From the NCBI GenBank assembly GCA_030041305.1, contig JASHOC010000204.1:62001-126000 (forward strand): DNA of 64,000 bases. Reading direction: 5' to 3'. This stretch comes from Acidobacteriaceae bacterium. GTDB lineage: Bacteria > Acidobacteriota > Terriglobia > Terriglobales > Acidobacteriaceae. The position numbers were made by a program, and so were the translations under genes. Under the pieces are notes generated by a model. The model did no database searches. It worked only from the letters and a program-made list of their open reading frames with translations, and was not told where the DNA came from. Each line of letters opens with the position of its first letter. Within the stretch, counting starts at the first letter, position 1. Below are positions 8,128 to 17,266 of the stretch, in pieces.

Positions 8128-8773
8128 ATGTCAAGCCCCCGGCCGGCCTCCTCTCCCTCCAACCCATTTCATTGCAAGCAGTTCCGCCTCAACCGCAACT
8201 TGCCTGGAAATTCCGCCGAATTGTTATGCTGTTTTTGAGGGGGAAAGGTCGCCGGATTCGCCATATTTCGAGGCCACAGGTCAGAAAAATGGTCTCCGGG
8301 TGCAAACGAGGGCCAATCCGTCAAGAATCAGAGGACTTCCAGACCTCGAAAATGCACACTTTCTGTTGCAGAATTTCGGATAAATCGGATTAACCCTCAC
8401 GTTTCGCTATATTTGCGAGCAAAGATATGTGTTTTCAACCGTTTACGCCCGGCGCAATGTCCAACTCACACAAAACAAGTCACTTGCTCACGGACACCAA
8501 CGGCTAAGGGGAGGGGGCGTGGGAAAGTAGCTATTTTAGCTAAAACTCGTTGCCCTTTGGAGTGCGGACCATGATAAAGAGATTTCAGCCGGAACCAGGA
8601 CGGATACGAACCGGCGCCATGCCTCCCCAATGGAATCGGGAGAGCAATGGCCGTCCGCAGCAAGACCCATCCACGTACCGTTGACGGGCCAACAGCCGCA
8701 ATCCCTCGGCATGGCCAAATGATCATTACTTTCGTGGAATGCCTGGAAAGGCGAAACATGGTACGATTCGCCC
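8128..8773. other. no gene seen
   Basis: About 650 bp of lower GC than the flanks. Short open frames exist, but none shows a ribosome site together with plausible composition. It presumably contains the promoter of the His-rich peptide that follows. Confidence 0.5.
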
Positions 8774-8884
8774 ATGAAGAAAATTCTTGCCTGCCTCCTC
8801 CTGATCGTGGTGTGCGCCAGCCCGGCCTTCGCTGCCAAGCATCATCATCGTCACCATCATCACCACCCCCACCAACCCGCCTGA
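8774..8884 (+). CDS. 36-aa secreted histidine-rich peptide
   Basis: The frame encodes a clear signal peptide, MKKILACLLLIVVCASPAFA, cut after AFA, followed by a mature part of only about 16 residues, AKHHHRHHHHHPHQPA, half of it histidine. Signal and mature region together are too well structured to be chance. The mature peptide should be exported across the inner membrane and could bind Ni, Cu, Zn or Co; that is inference from composition. No strong ribosome site is visible before the ATG. It precedes a DinB-like gene on the same strand by about 120 bp. No known family is recognised. Confidence 0.6.
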   Translation: MKKILACLLLIVVCASPAFAAKHHHRHHHHHPHQPA

Positions 8885-9007
8885 GCCGGCGCGTCTTCTG
8901 AAACTGAGCCCGTGACGCCGGACCTGCTTCTAGCAGGCGCGAACGAAACGGAGCGCAGTTCAGACGACCTGCCGGCTCTTCGGAGCAAAAGTCTGGAACA
9001 GCCCACC

Positions 9008-9538
9008 ATGTCGGATGTAGACAGCCTGCGTTATCCTATCGGCCACTTCAGCCCTGCGGATGCGGACGCGCCTGGAATGCGCGCTGCCGAGATCGACGTG
9101 CTGCGTCAGTTGCCCGCGCGGCTGCGCGCGGCGGTCTCGGGCTTGAGCAACGCGCAGCTTGACACGCCCTATCGCGAAGGCGGATGGACCGTGCGGCAGG
9201 TCGTGCACCATCTCGCCGACAGCCACGTCAATTCCATGGTCCGCTTTAAGCTCGCGCTCACTGAAGATTGGCCCACTGTGAAGACGTACGATGAAGCCGC
9301 CTGGGCCAGGCTTTCCGACAGCACCCTGCCCATTGACGGCTCGCTCGTCTTCATCGACGCCCTCCATGCCCGCTGGGTGGCGCTGCTCGAGTCGCTCTCC
9401 GAGGCGGATTTTCAAAAAGGCTTCACCCATCCCGTTCTCGGCCGCCAAACGCTGGCTGCTTCCCTGGCTCTCTACGCCTGGCACGGGCGCCACCACACCG
9501 CGCATATCACCCGCCTTCGCGAGCGCATGGCCTGGTAA
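9008..9538 (+). CDS. DinB/YfiT-like metal-dependent protein
   Basis: A 176-residue four-helix protein of the DinB/YfiT superfamily, which includes bacillithiol and mycothiol S-transferases and other thiol-linked enzymes. Metal-binding histidines are visible in VVHHLADSHVN, after the GWTVRQ helix, and in AWHGRHHTAHI near the C-terminus, the usual triad layout. The start at 9008 (MSDVDSLRYPIG) gives the family length; the frame is open upstream to 8912, but that extension is not family-like. The closest named relative by eye is the YfiT putative metal-dependent hydrolase. Eighteen bases separate it from the next gene, so the two are probably cotranscribed. Substrate unknown. Confidence 0.85.
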   Translation: MSDVDSLRYPIGHFSPADADAPGMRAAEIDVLRQLPARLRAAVSGLSNAQLDTPYREGGWTVRQVVHHLADSHVNSMVRFKLALTEDWPTVKTYDEAAWARLSDSTLPIDGSLVFIDALHARWVALLESLSEADFQKGFTHPVLGRQTLAASLALYAWHGRHHTAHITRLRERMAW

Positions 9539-9556
9539 ACCAAATAGGCTCAACGC

Positions 9557-11158
9557 GTGATCTCTGGCGCCGATGCTCCCTCTCCCGCACGGCTCGCCCA
9601 AACCATTGAAGCGTACCTGGCCGATCACCCGGCGGCGGCGCTGCTCGAAGACGGTCGCGTCCTGTTCGACATGCGCATGGCCCGCTACGCGCTGAGCGAA
9701 TCGCACGGCCGTTGCCTGCTCGAAGTCTGGAGCGAGGAGCGAAACCTGGTGCGCACCGTGCTTGGAGTCCAGGAGCGGGCGCAATGCCTTCGCATCGCCA
9801 CCCGCCGCATGGGCGCGGCCAAACCCCAGACACTCGAGTTAGCGCCCACAAGTAACCGGCGCACGCCGACGGCCCGCGACACGGCGCGCCGCAATTACCA
9901 GCGTCTGCTCGAGCGCGTGCTGGCGCGCAGCTTCATTGGCGCGAAGGTCGAGGGATTCCGCTCCGCCATGGATCTGGAGCACAGCTTCGGTCCCGCGTAT
10001 GTGCGCGGCCGCCTGCTGCGCGGAGTCGCTGCCGATGCGGTGATCGGCGTCGGCCAAGCCGAGTCTGCCGCCATGGTGGACGGGGTCCTTACGCTCGGCA
10101 TTCTCTGGCTCGATTATTGCCGCCAGCACAGTGATGGCCGGAGGTACGTTGGCGGGCTCAAAGTGGTGGTTCCCGCCGGCGCCTGGCGCGTCACCGCCGA
10201 GCGCATGGCTTGGCTCAACCACGCCGCCGCCGGCTTTGAGCTCTTCACCCTCGATGAGCGCAGCGAGGAGCTGACGGCGGCCGATTTTCGCGATACCGGC
10301 AACCTCGATTCGAGTCTGGTTCACGCTTTTTCCGCGAAGGCAGCGATCGAGCGTTGCCGTGTAGGGCTTGACCGCCTTCTCGATCTGATTCCTCCCGCGG
10401 CGCGGGAACATCTGGAGATTCGCCCCAGTTCGCCCACGGAGGTCGGCCTGCGGCTGCATGGGCTCGAATTTGCCCGCGTACGGCATGGGGTGGCGGCCCA
10501 CTCGTTTTCGCGCGAAGACGAAGTCAGCTTTGGCGCCGGGGCGGGCGAGACCCTGCTCACCTCGCAGAACCAAGAGATTTGCCGGGAAGTTTGCGCGCGC
10601 CTCTTCGAGAGCCGCCACGCCGAGGGCGACCACAACGATCCGCTCTTCCGCATGGCCTCCGAACGCTGGCTGGAGTCGCGTCTGCGGGCTGGAATCGCCG
10701 AGCTCTTTCCCGACCTGCGCGGCGATTTGCTGTATACGCAAGTCCCCGCGCTTTCCAGCGGCGATCGCGGCATGTTGGACCTGTTAACCCTCGACCGTAA
10801 CGGCCGCCTCACTGTGATTGAGTTGAAAGCCGACGAAGACCTGCATCTGCCACTGCAGGCCCTCGACTACTGGATCCGCGTTCGCGCCCTCAACGCCGAC
10901 CGCCAATCCGTGGGTGGCGGAAGACCACTCTCGGCGTCCGAACGCCAAGGTTATTTCGCAGGCGCCGAAGTCTCGCCTCTAGAGCCGCGCCTTCTGTTGT
11001 CCGGGCCCGCCCTCCGCATTCATCCCGCCAACGAACCGGTATTGCGTTATTTCTCGCCGCAGGTCGATTGGGAACTGATCGCGGTCAGCGAGCACTGGCG
11101 CCGCGAGCTGAAGATCATTTTTCGCAAACGCAGCGGCGACCCGCGAGCGGTCTCTTAG
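9557..11158 (+). CDS. uncharacterised 533-aa protein with putative PD-(D/E)XK nuclease-like C-terminus
   Basis: A large cytoplasmic protein starting with GTG at 9557. I recognise no full-length family. Near residues 400-440 the sequence reads GMLDLLTLDRNGRLTVIELK, giving D408 and E422-x-K424 in the spacing and beta-strand context of a PD-(D/E)XK core, followed by the helix PLQALDYWIRV. This is the layout of restriction-endonuclease-like domains such as NucS relatives. The first 390 residues contain no motif I can name but include a basic stretch RRNYQRLLERVLARSF. It follows the DinB-like gene closely. Nuclease activity is inference from the motif; a degenerate or structural fold is possible. 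Confidence 0.75.
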   Translation: MISGADAPSPARLAQTIEAYLADHPAAALLEDGRVLFDMRMARYALSESHGRCLLEVWSEERNLVRTVLGVQERAQCLRIATRRMGAAKPQTLELAPTSNRRTPTARDTARRNYQRLLERVLARSFIGAKVEGFRSAMDLEHSFGPAYVRGRLLRGVAADAVIGVGQAESAAMVDGVLTLGILWLDYCRQHSDGRRYVGGLKVVVPAGAWRVTAERMAWLNHAAAGFELFTLDERSEELTAADFRDTGNLDSSLVHAFSAKAAIERCRVGLDRLLDLIPPAAREHLEIRPSSPTEVGLRLHGLEFARVRHGVAAHSFSREDEVSFGAGAGETLLTSQNQEICREVCARLFESRHAEGDHNDPLFRMASERWLESRLRAGIAELFPDLRGDLLYTQVPALSSGDRGMLDLLTLDRNGRLTVIELKADEDLHLPLQALDYWIRVRALNADRQSVGGGRPLSASERQGYFAGAEVSPLEPRLLLSGPALRIHPANEPVLRYFSPQVDWELIAVSEHWRRELKIIFRKRSGDPRAVS

Positions 11159-11567
11159 AGCGGCAGCGTCCACCTGCTTACGTATCGGCGGCCAGTCTAA
11201 TGCGGGAAAAGCAACCATTTTTATTGAATCCCCTTCGTACCAGTGGTTTCCGTTTGCACTTCCGCATCGGCTTTGGATCGCATCGCATGTTCAGTGTCCG
11301 AGTTTTTTGCGACCGGGGGCCATTACAGCCCGCCCGGCGTGGAATCGTGCCTGCTCTGCGTGCGCTCCTGGGTTCCGGGATTCACATCCAACAGCAGGGG
11401 CGCCCTTCAGAAAAATGAAAGCTTGCGTTTATGAAAGGAACGGCATTCTCATCCCGCCCCGCATATAGAGGAAGAGCACTGCACGGTCGCGAAGCGGAGC
11501 ACTCTCGATCCAACACGAGGGCTCAGTTTGGCATGGAATTTCGAGAAGATTACCTGGAGCAAAACGG
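11159..11567. other. intergenic, no gene seen
   Basis: Roughly 410 bp between the putative nuclease and zwf. Small open frames here lack ribosome sites and family resemblance. It presumably carries the zwf promoter, but no clear -35/-10 pair could be assigned. Confidence 0.5.
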
Positions 11568-12956
11568 ATGACAAATTCCCACTCCGATGCGCTGGTCTTT
11601 CTCGGCGCGACCGGCGATCTGGCTTATAAACAGATATTTCCCGCGCTGCAAGGCTTGATCCGGGACGAGGGCTTCAACCTGCCGATCATCGGCGTGGCCA
11701 AGGCGGGATGGACGCTGGACCAACTCAAAGACCGCGCCAAAGCTAGTCTCGAAGCGCATGGGGGCGTAGATCCGGAAGCTTTCGCAAAGCTTACTGAGCT
11801 GCTCCGCTACGTGGACGGAGATTATCACGACTCGAACACGTTTGCGCAACTGCGGCGCGAACTCGGTGAGGCGCAGCGGCCTCTTCACTACCTCGCCATT
11901 CCGCCCAGCCTGTTCGCCACCGTGGCCGAGAATTTAGCCCAATCCGGCTGCGCCGCCAATGCGCGCATCGTGGTGGAAAAGCCCTTTGGCCGTGACCTCG
12001 AGTCGGCCAGGGAACTAAGCCGCACTCTGCATCGGTTTTTTCCGGAGGAGAATATTTTTCGCATTGACCACTATTTGGGCAAGGAGCCGGTCCAGAACAT
12101 TCTCTATACGCGCTTCGCCAACCCTATTTTCGAGCCCATCTGGAATCGCGATCACATCCGCAGCGTTCAAATCACCATGGCGGAGCAATTCGGCGTCGAA
12201 GACCGCGGCAAGTTTTACGACGAAGTAGGCGCTCTGCTCGACGTGGTGCAGAACCACATGCTGCAAGTGGTGTCGATCCTCACCATGGACCCTCCTTCCG
12301 GCGAAGAATGCGACGCGACCCGCGATCGCAAGGCGGAACTGCTGCGCGCGGTGCGCCCGCTCACCCCGGACTCGGTGGTGCGCGGTCAATACGAGGGTTA
12401 TCGCAAAGTGCCGGGTGTCGCGCCGGGATCAAGCGTGGAAACCTTCGTCGCCATCCGTTTGCACATTGATAGCTGGCGCTGGGCGGGAGTGCCCATCTTC
12501 ATTCGCGCAGGGAAAATGTTGCCGGTCACGTGCACCGAAGCGACCGTCGAATTCAAACGTCCTCCGCGGGAGACGTTCGGTGAGATCGTCCCCTCCGGTT
12601 CCGCGCACATGTGCATCCGCGTGAATCCCGATTTTTCCATCGGGCTCGGCGTGCGCATCAAGATTCCCGGCGAGCGCATGGCCGGCCGCGACGTGGAGCT
12701 CGATCTGCACACCCAGGCCGCTGACGCCATGCCCCCCTATGAACGGCTCCTCGGCGACGCTGGCAAAGGCAACGTCGAGCTGTTTTCACGCCAGGATATT
12801 GTCGAGGCGCAATGGCGCATCGTCGATCCCGTCGTCGGCAATGTGACCCCCGTCTACACGTACAAGCCCGGGACGTGGGGACCGGAAGAAGCGAGAGAGC
12901 TCATTGGCGCCGACGGGCCATGGACCGATCCCGTAATGGAGGGTGAGAACCGATGA
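11568..12956 (+). CDS. zwf: glucose-6-phosphate 1-dehydrogenase
   Basis: Oxidises glucose 6-phosphate to 6-phosphogluconolactone with NAD(P)+, the first step of the oxidative pentose phosphate and Entner-Doudoroff routes; cytoplasmic. The 462-residue product has the N-terminal Rossmann fingerprint VFLGATGDLAYKQIFPAL and the active-site signature RIDHYLGKE with its catalytic His and substrate-binding Lys. IVVEKPFGRD, MAEQFGVEDRGKFYDE and IFIRAGKMLP are further conserved blocks. Length is slightly below the usual 480-510. GGAG lies about nine bases before the ATG. No gnd, pgl or edd gene adjoins it. Confidence 0.96.
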   Translation: MTNSHSDALVFLGATGDLAYKQIFPALQGLIRDEGFNLPIIGVAKAGWTLDQLKDRAKASLEAHGGVDPEAFAKLTELLRYVDGDYHDSNTFAQLRRELGEAQRPLHYLAIPPSLFATVAENLAQSGCAANARIVVEKPFGRDLESARELSRTLHRFFPEENIFRIDHYLGKEPVQNILYTRFANPIFEPIWNRDHIRSVQITMAEQFGVEDRGKFYDEVGALLDVVQNHMLQVVSILTMDPPSGEECDATRDRKAELLRAVRPLTPDSVVRGQYEGYRKVPGVAPGSSVETFVAIRLHIDSWRWAGVPIFIRAGKMLPVTCTEATVEFKRPPRETFGEIVPSGSAHMCIRVNPDFSIGLGVRIKIPGERMAGRDVELDLHTQAADAMPPYERLLGDAGKGNVELFSRQDIVEAQWRIVDPVVGNVTPVYTYKPGTWGPEEARELIGADGPWTDPVMEGENR

Positions 12957-13228
12957 GAGCCGCGAAAATTGCATCCGCAGCCCTGGAGGGGCCATGCGGT
13001 AGTCGGCCCCGCAGTTCGCGCTGCGTTGACCACTGCGCGGCGCTAGCCCTCATCCACACGTGCAGGCTGATCCATCCTCCGAGACTCAAGGCGCACAGGC
13101 TATAATTCCGCATGGCTCTTTGACTTTGCTGATACGGTTCACAGCGGGTTCGCTGCGGCGTTGCATGTGTCGCCATCCCGCGGCTGCAGAAGTATCCGGC
13201 GCTTACCGACTTGGGACCGGCTTTTCAA

Positions 13229-14335
13229 ATGGATAGGGAAGAACTCATCCTCGCAACCGGGGCCACGGGGTTTCTGGGTGCGCAACTTGTCCGCGAGCTC
13301 CTCCTGCGGCAGCCGCACGCGCGTCTGGCGCTGCTCATTCGCGACCGGCCCGGTCAGCCGGGCTCGGAGCGCGCCAACGCCATCGTGCCCGCCGCCGATC
13401 GACCGCGCGTTCAGGTCTATTCCGGTGATGTGAGCCTACCGGACTGTGGGCTCGACGGCTCAACATATGAGGGTCTCGCCGCCCAAGTAACGCGCATAGT
13501 TCACTGCGCGGCCACAGTGCGCTTCGACCACTCGCTCGAAGAGGCGCGGCAAATCAACGTGGAGGGCACGCGGCGTCTCCTGGACTTCGCCTCCGGTGCG
13601 CTCCAACTGCGCAGCTTTGCCTATGTGGGCACCGCATATGTGGCTGGCGAACGCACTGGCTTGGTGCTCGAAAGCGAACTCGCCGTAGGCCAGAGATACC
13701 GCAACACCTACGAGCAGACCAAGGCAGAGGCGGAGACCCTGGTGCGTGCGCGGTTGGCTTCGCTGCCCGGCGTAATTCTGCGCCCCAGCATCGTTGTAGG
13801 CGATTCGCATACGGGCTTCACCTCCAGCTTCAAAATGATGTATTGGCCGCTCAAAATCTACGCGCGCCGCTTGTGGCGCACCGTGCCGGGTTATCCTGAC
13901 GCGGTTCTCGACATTGTGCCCGTGGATTTTGTCGCCGCTTCCATTGCCCGACTGCTCTTCGATGAGGGCGCTCTCCGCTGCACGGTCCATCTTTGCGCCG
14001 GTCCACTCGGCAGCGCCACCATCCAGCAGATTGCGCACCGCGCCGCCGAGTACTTCCAAGCCCCCGAGCCGCGATATATCGATCCCAGGTTCTTTTTCGC
14101 CGCATTGCGCCCATTGCTGCTTGCCGCACTGTGGGGGCGCAAGCGCCGTGTGTTGCGGGATGGCCGCGCCTACCGCGACTACTTCACCATGCGCATGCAG
14201 TTCGACACCCGCAACGCCGAGCGACTGCTTGCGCCCGCCGGGCTCCGCCCGCCCCGGGTGGTCGACTATCTCGACCGCCTCTTCCACTATTGCGTGGCCA
14301 GCGACTGGGGACGTAGACCGGTCGCGCTCCCATGA
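13229..14335 (+). CDS. extended SDR of the thioester-reductase/male-sterility (NAD_binding_4) type
   Basis: NAD(P)-dependent reductase of 368 residues. The N-terminus LATGATGFLGAQLVRELLLR is the nucleotide-binding GxxGxxG; the catalytic tyrosine and lysine appear in TYEQTKAEAETLV (YxxxK), and VILRPSIVVGDSHTG follows. The pattern matches NAD_binding_4 proteins such as fatty acyl-CoA reductases and the reductase domain of carboxylic acid reductases. The C-terminus has DYFTMRMQFDTRNAERLLA. The start at 13229 (MDREEL) is preferred over a TTG six codons earlier. Its stop overlaps the ATG of the acyl ligase by four bases, so the two enzymes are almost certainly co-translated and act in one pathway. 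Substrate unknown. Confidence 0.85.
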   Translation: MDREELILATGATGFLGAQLVRELLLRQPHARLALLIRDRPGQPGSERANAIVPAADRPRVQVYSGDVSLPDCGLDGSTYEGLAAQVTRIVHCAATVRFDHSLEEARQINVEGTRRLLDFASGALQLRSFAYVGTAYVAGERTGLVLESELAVGQRYRNTYEQTKAEAETLVRARLASLPGVILRPSIVVGDSHTGFTSSFKMMYWPLKIYARRLWRTVPGYPDAVLDIVPVDFVAASIARLLFDEGALRCTVHLCAGPLGSATIQQIAHRAAEYFQAPEPRYIDPRFFFAALRPLLLAALWGRKRRVLRDGRAYRDYFTMRMQFDTRNAERLLAPAGLRPPRVVDYLDRLFHYCVASDWGRRPVALP

Positions 14336-15954
14336 GCCTTCGTAGTCGTCTCCATATCGCCCGCGATCCGGGAGTCACCGTTGCCAACCTCCTCGATGAA
14401 CTGCTGAACCGAAACGGCGACCGCGAAGTTTCGAATGGCGCCGAAGGCCCGTTTCGACTCTCCGAACTCCATGCTGAAGTCTCTGCCCTCGACGCGTTTC
14501 TCCGTCGTTCTGTCGGTCTGCGTCCCGGCCATCCGGTGGCCATCTACCGCACCAACACCCGGGAATGCTTTCACTGGTTTTTGGCCATCATTCGCGCCGG
14601 CGGCATTGCCGCGCCGCTCAATCCGCAGCTTTCCCTCCCTGAAGTATGCCACATTTTGACTGAAAGCGGCATTGATATACTGATCACGGATGAGGCGGCG
14701 TTCCAGCGCACGATCATGGATCGCGGCTCCCTACCCGTCCGCACGTGGATTCAGGCTCGAGCCCAAAACGAAACTGACGGCGAGCAAAAACATCCTGAGG
14801 GATTCATACGTTCCACAGCCTGCGGCGCGATCTTTCCGCCCTCCGACATCGACCCCGCGGCGACTATCGCCGTCTTCCACACCTCCGGCACCACCGGCTT
14901 TCCCAAGGGCGCGGCGCTTTCGAGCCGCGCTCTGCTCGGCGCCCGCGCTTCCACGGTCCTTGCCTCGCTCTTTCTCGGTCCGCGTGATCTCGCTCTCGTC
15001 GCCCTGCCATGGTCGCATATCATGGCCGTCAGCATCGCTCTCTACGGTCTTATGGCTGGAATTCGCGGCTGCTTCCTCGATCGTTTCGAAGTCGCCGTTG
15101 CGCTCGACGCCATCGAGCGCTTCGGCGTCACCGCAGTAGTCGGGGTGCCCGCTATGTTCGCGCGCCTCGTCAATAGCCATCCCGATCCTGCGCGTCTCGC
15201 CACCGTCCGCCTCTGGCTTTCGGCAAGCGACGATCTGGGCGACGAAGTCCGTAATCGCCTGCGCTCCTTCGGAGCCCTGGCGCGTTTGCCTGCCGGCCTG
15301 CGCATTCCACCCGTGCTCGTGAACGGCTACGGCATGGTCGAGCTGGGCGGCCTCGCCATGTTGGGGATCGATCTGCCCCTCTTGCCTGGCAGCGGCAATC
15401 TCTGCTTTCCCGTGCCGCCATTCCGCGTTCGCGTCGCCGGCGAAGATGGCCGCCCCGTGCCTCACGGTCGCACCGGCGAATGCCAAATCTGGCGGCGGGG
15501 CCTCACCCCACGCTATTGGAAAAGCGAAGGAGAAAGCCGCGCCCTCCTCACCACCGACGGCTGGCTGCGCACCGGCGATCTCGCCGTCCGAAATCGCCTC
15601 GGCCTCATTCGCCTCGTAGGCCGCATGAAGGACGTCATCAAATCCGGCGGCTACTCGGTCTATGTGCGCGAGGTCGAAGAGGCCCTCCTCGCGCATCCGG
15701 CCGTCGCTCGCGCTGCAGCCTTCGGGCTGCCCCACGCCGAGAAAGGCGAAGTCCCAGTTGCCGCAGTCGAATTACATCCCGCGGCCCAAGCCGGCGAAGA
15801 CGAACTCTTGGCGTGGTGCCAGGGACGCCTTGCCCCGTATAAGGCCGCCCGCCGCATCTGGATCGTCGAACCCGGCAGCCTGCCCCAAAACGCCAACGGC
15901 AAATTCCTGCGCCGACTACTGCAGGAGCGCTTTGGGGCCAAGAGCGACGGTTAA
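14332..15954 (+). CDS. AMP-dependent acyl-CoA synthetase/ligase (ANL superfamily)
   Basis: Activates a carboxylic acid as acyl-adenylate and normally passes it to CoA; cytoplasmic. In the 540 residues the phosphate-binding loop is FHTSGTTGFPKGAAL, the A5-like block is NGYGMVELGG, the hinge region is GLIRLVGRMKDVIKSGGYSV, and the C-terminal catalytic lysine lies in NANGKFLRR. All blocks needed for catalysis are visible. The ATGA overlap with the upstream reductase implies translational coupling. Ligase plus thioester-type reductase suggests reduction of an activated acid to an aldehyde or alcohol, a split version of carboxylic acid reductase chemistry. That is inference; a lipid-modifying or olefin-like pathway is an alternative. 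Confidence 0.9.
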   Translation: MSLRSRLHIARDPGVTVANLLDELLNRNGDREVSNGAEGPFRLSELHAEVSALDAFLRRSVGLRPGHPVAIYRTNTRECFHWFLAIIRAGGIAAPLNPQLSLPEVCHILTESGIDILITDEAAFQRTIMDRGSLPVRTWIQARAQNETDGEQKHPEGFIRSTACGAIFPPSDIDPAATIAVFHTSGTTGFPKGAALSSRALLGARASTVLASLFLGPRDLALVALPWSHIMAVSIALYGLMAGIRGCFLDRFEVAVALDAIERFGVTAVVGVPAMFARLVNSHPDPARLATVRLWLSASDDLGDEVRNRLRSFGALARLPAGLRIPPVLVNGYGMVELGGLAMLGIDLPLLPGSGNLCFPVPPFRVRVAGEDGRPVPHGRTGECQIWRRGLTPRYWKSEGESRALLTTDGWLRTGDLAVRNRLGLIRLVGRMKDVIKSGGYSVYVREVEEALLAHPAVARAAAFGLPHAEKGEVPVAAVELHPAAQAGEDELLAWCQGRLAPYKAARRIWIVEPGSLPQNANGKFLRRLLQERFGAKSDG

Positions 15955-15988
15955 AGAACATAGCGGTGGAGAGGCGGATTGCACCGCC

Positions 15989-17119
15989 TCAATCGTGCCG
16001 GAGCGCCTCTACCGGCGAAAGGCGGGCGCCGCGCCATGCCGGTAGCGCCCCTGCGAGCAGACCGGCGAGGACGGCAATCCCCATCGCCTCGATCAGCAGC
16101 GGCCACGGAACGGAAGACGAGATAATGCTCGCCGTCTGGGGCATGGCCGCCAACACATGCAGGGCACACCATCCAAAGCCGATCCCGAGCAAACCCCCGC
16201 CTAGACCAAGTGCGGCCGCCTCAAGCTGGATAAGCGCAAGCACTTGCCACTGCTTCCAGCCCAGCGCCCGCAAGATTCCAATCTCGCAGGTGCGCTCGAA
16301 AACCGACATGGCCATGGTGTTGGCGATGCCCAGGATTCCAATCAGCAGGGCGATGAGTGATGTACCCCATGCCGAGGCCTGCGCCAGCCGCACCAGTTGG
16401 TTGTTGCCCGCGCGCTCCGCCGCGGGAACGGCGCGCAGCCCCGGGGCGACTGCTTCGATCTCATCTTCGACCTGCTTCATATAGGCTTCCGGCGACTCGC
16501 CTGGCGGCGCCGGCCGAAGCTTAACGTCGATGGTCGAGACTTTGCCCTGCAGACTACTGATTTGCTGCAGTTCATCGAGCGGCATGATGAGCGCGTCGGC
16601 TTCGAGCGCCGATGGCCCGTGATAGACGCCAGTCACAGTGAAGGGAGTTCCTTCGATGTCAAGCTGGTCGCCGGGCTTTTTGCTCAGGTCTTGGGCCAGC
16701 AGGTCGCCGAGCATGACCTCCGGCTTGCCTTCTTCGAAACGCCGGCCAGCGAGCATCTTGAGCGACTCGAACTCGTATGAATCGGCTTTCCAACCGTAGG
16801 CCAGCGCGTTCACATCCGGCGTGAGCGCCATTACGTTGTAGATCATCGGCGCCACCTGGGCAACAGGGGGAAGGGTCATGAGCCGGGCCGCCGCCGATTC
16901 GTCCAATGAAGTGTTGAGAAACGTTTGGTGAATCACGGCAATATCAGTGCCGCTGCTGGAATAAATGCGCATCCACTGCTGTTCGAAAGCGCGGGAAAAA
17001 CCCACCAGGCCGACGAAGGCGCCCACCGCGACGCCGATGCCGCCCAGAGTGAGCAGGGTTCTCAGCGGCCGGCGCTGCAGGTTCTTGAAGACAAAGCGCG
17101 GAAATGACAGAGAGGGAGG
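15989..17119 (-). CDS. FtsX/MacB-type ABC transporter permease
   Basis: Inner-membrane permease subunit of the MacB/FtsX superfamily, 376 residues. It has one N-terminal helix after a basic segment, RRPLRTLLTLGGIGVAVGAF, then a large extracytoplasmic MacB-PCD-like domain and three C-terminal helices beginning LIALLIGILGIANTMAMSVF. ERTCEIGILRALGWKQWQV is the FtsX coupling signature, and it ends WRGARLSPVEALRHD. The start at 17119 (MPPSLSFPRF) is chosen as closest to family length; upstream in-frame ATGs at 17161 and 17227 are possible. No ATPase or membrane-fusion gene adjoins it, so its partners are elsewhere. It converges on the acyl ligase. Confidence 0.85.
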   Translation of the reverse strand, partial: PPSLSFPRFVFKNLQRRPLRTLLTLGGIGVAVGAFVGLVGFSRAFEQQWMRIYSSSGTDIAVIHQTFLNTSLDESAAARLMTLPPVAQVAPMIYNVMALTPDVNALAYGWKADSYEFESLKMLAGRRFEEGKPEVMLGDLLAQDLSKKPGDQLDIEGTPFTVTGVYHGPSALEADALIMPLDELQQISSLQGKVSTIDVKLRPAPPGESPEAYMKQVEDEIEAVAPGLRAVPAAERAGNNQLVRLAQASAWGTSLIALLIGILGIANTMAMSVFERTCEIGILRALGWKQWQVLALIQLEAAALGLGGGLLGIGFGWCALHVLAAMPQTASIISSSVPWPLLIEAMGIAVLAGLLAGALPAWRGARLSPVEALRHD

Positions 17120-17266
17120 CATCCGCACGGTTCCGGGAAACGATACTTTGCCAACGGCCATGGGCGCAAATCGGAAAATTGCGGGTCCGACAGGAACGCG
17201 CCCGTCACTGCCTTTCCCGCTCAGCATAGGAAACGGAAGAGGAGATTGGCAATGTGGCGCCCGGCC

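Noticed and set aside
8172-8393. 73-codon plus-strand frame in the gap
   Set aside because: No ribosome site and no family resemblance or signal features; low-GC background sequence.
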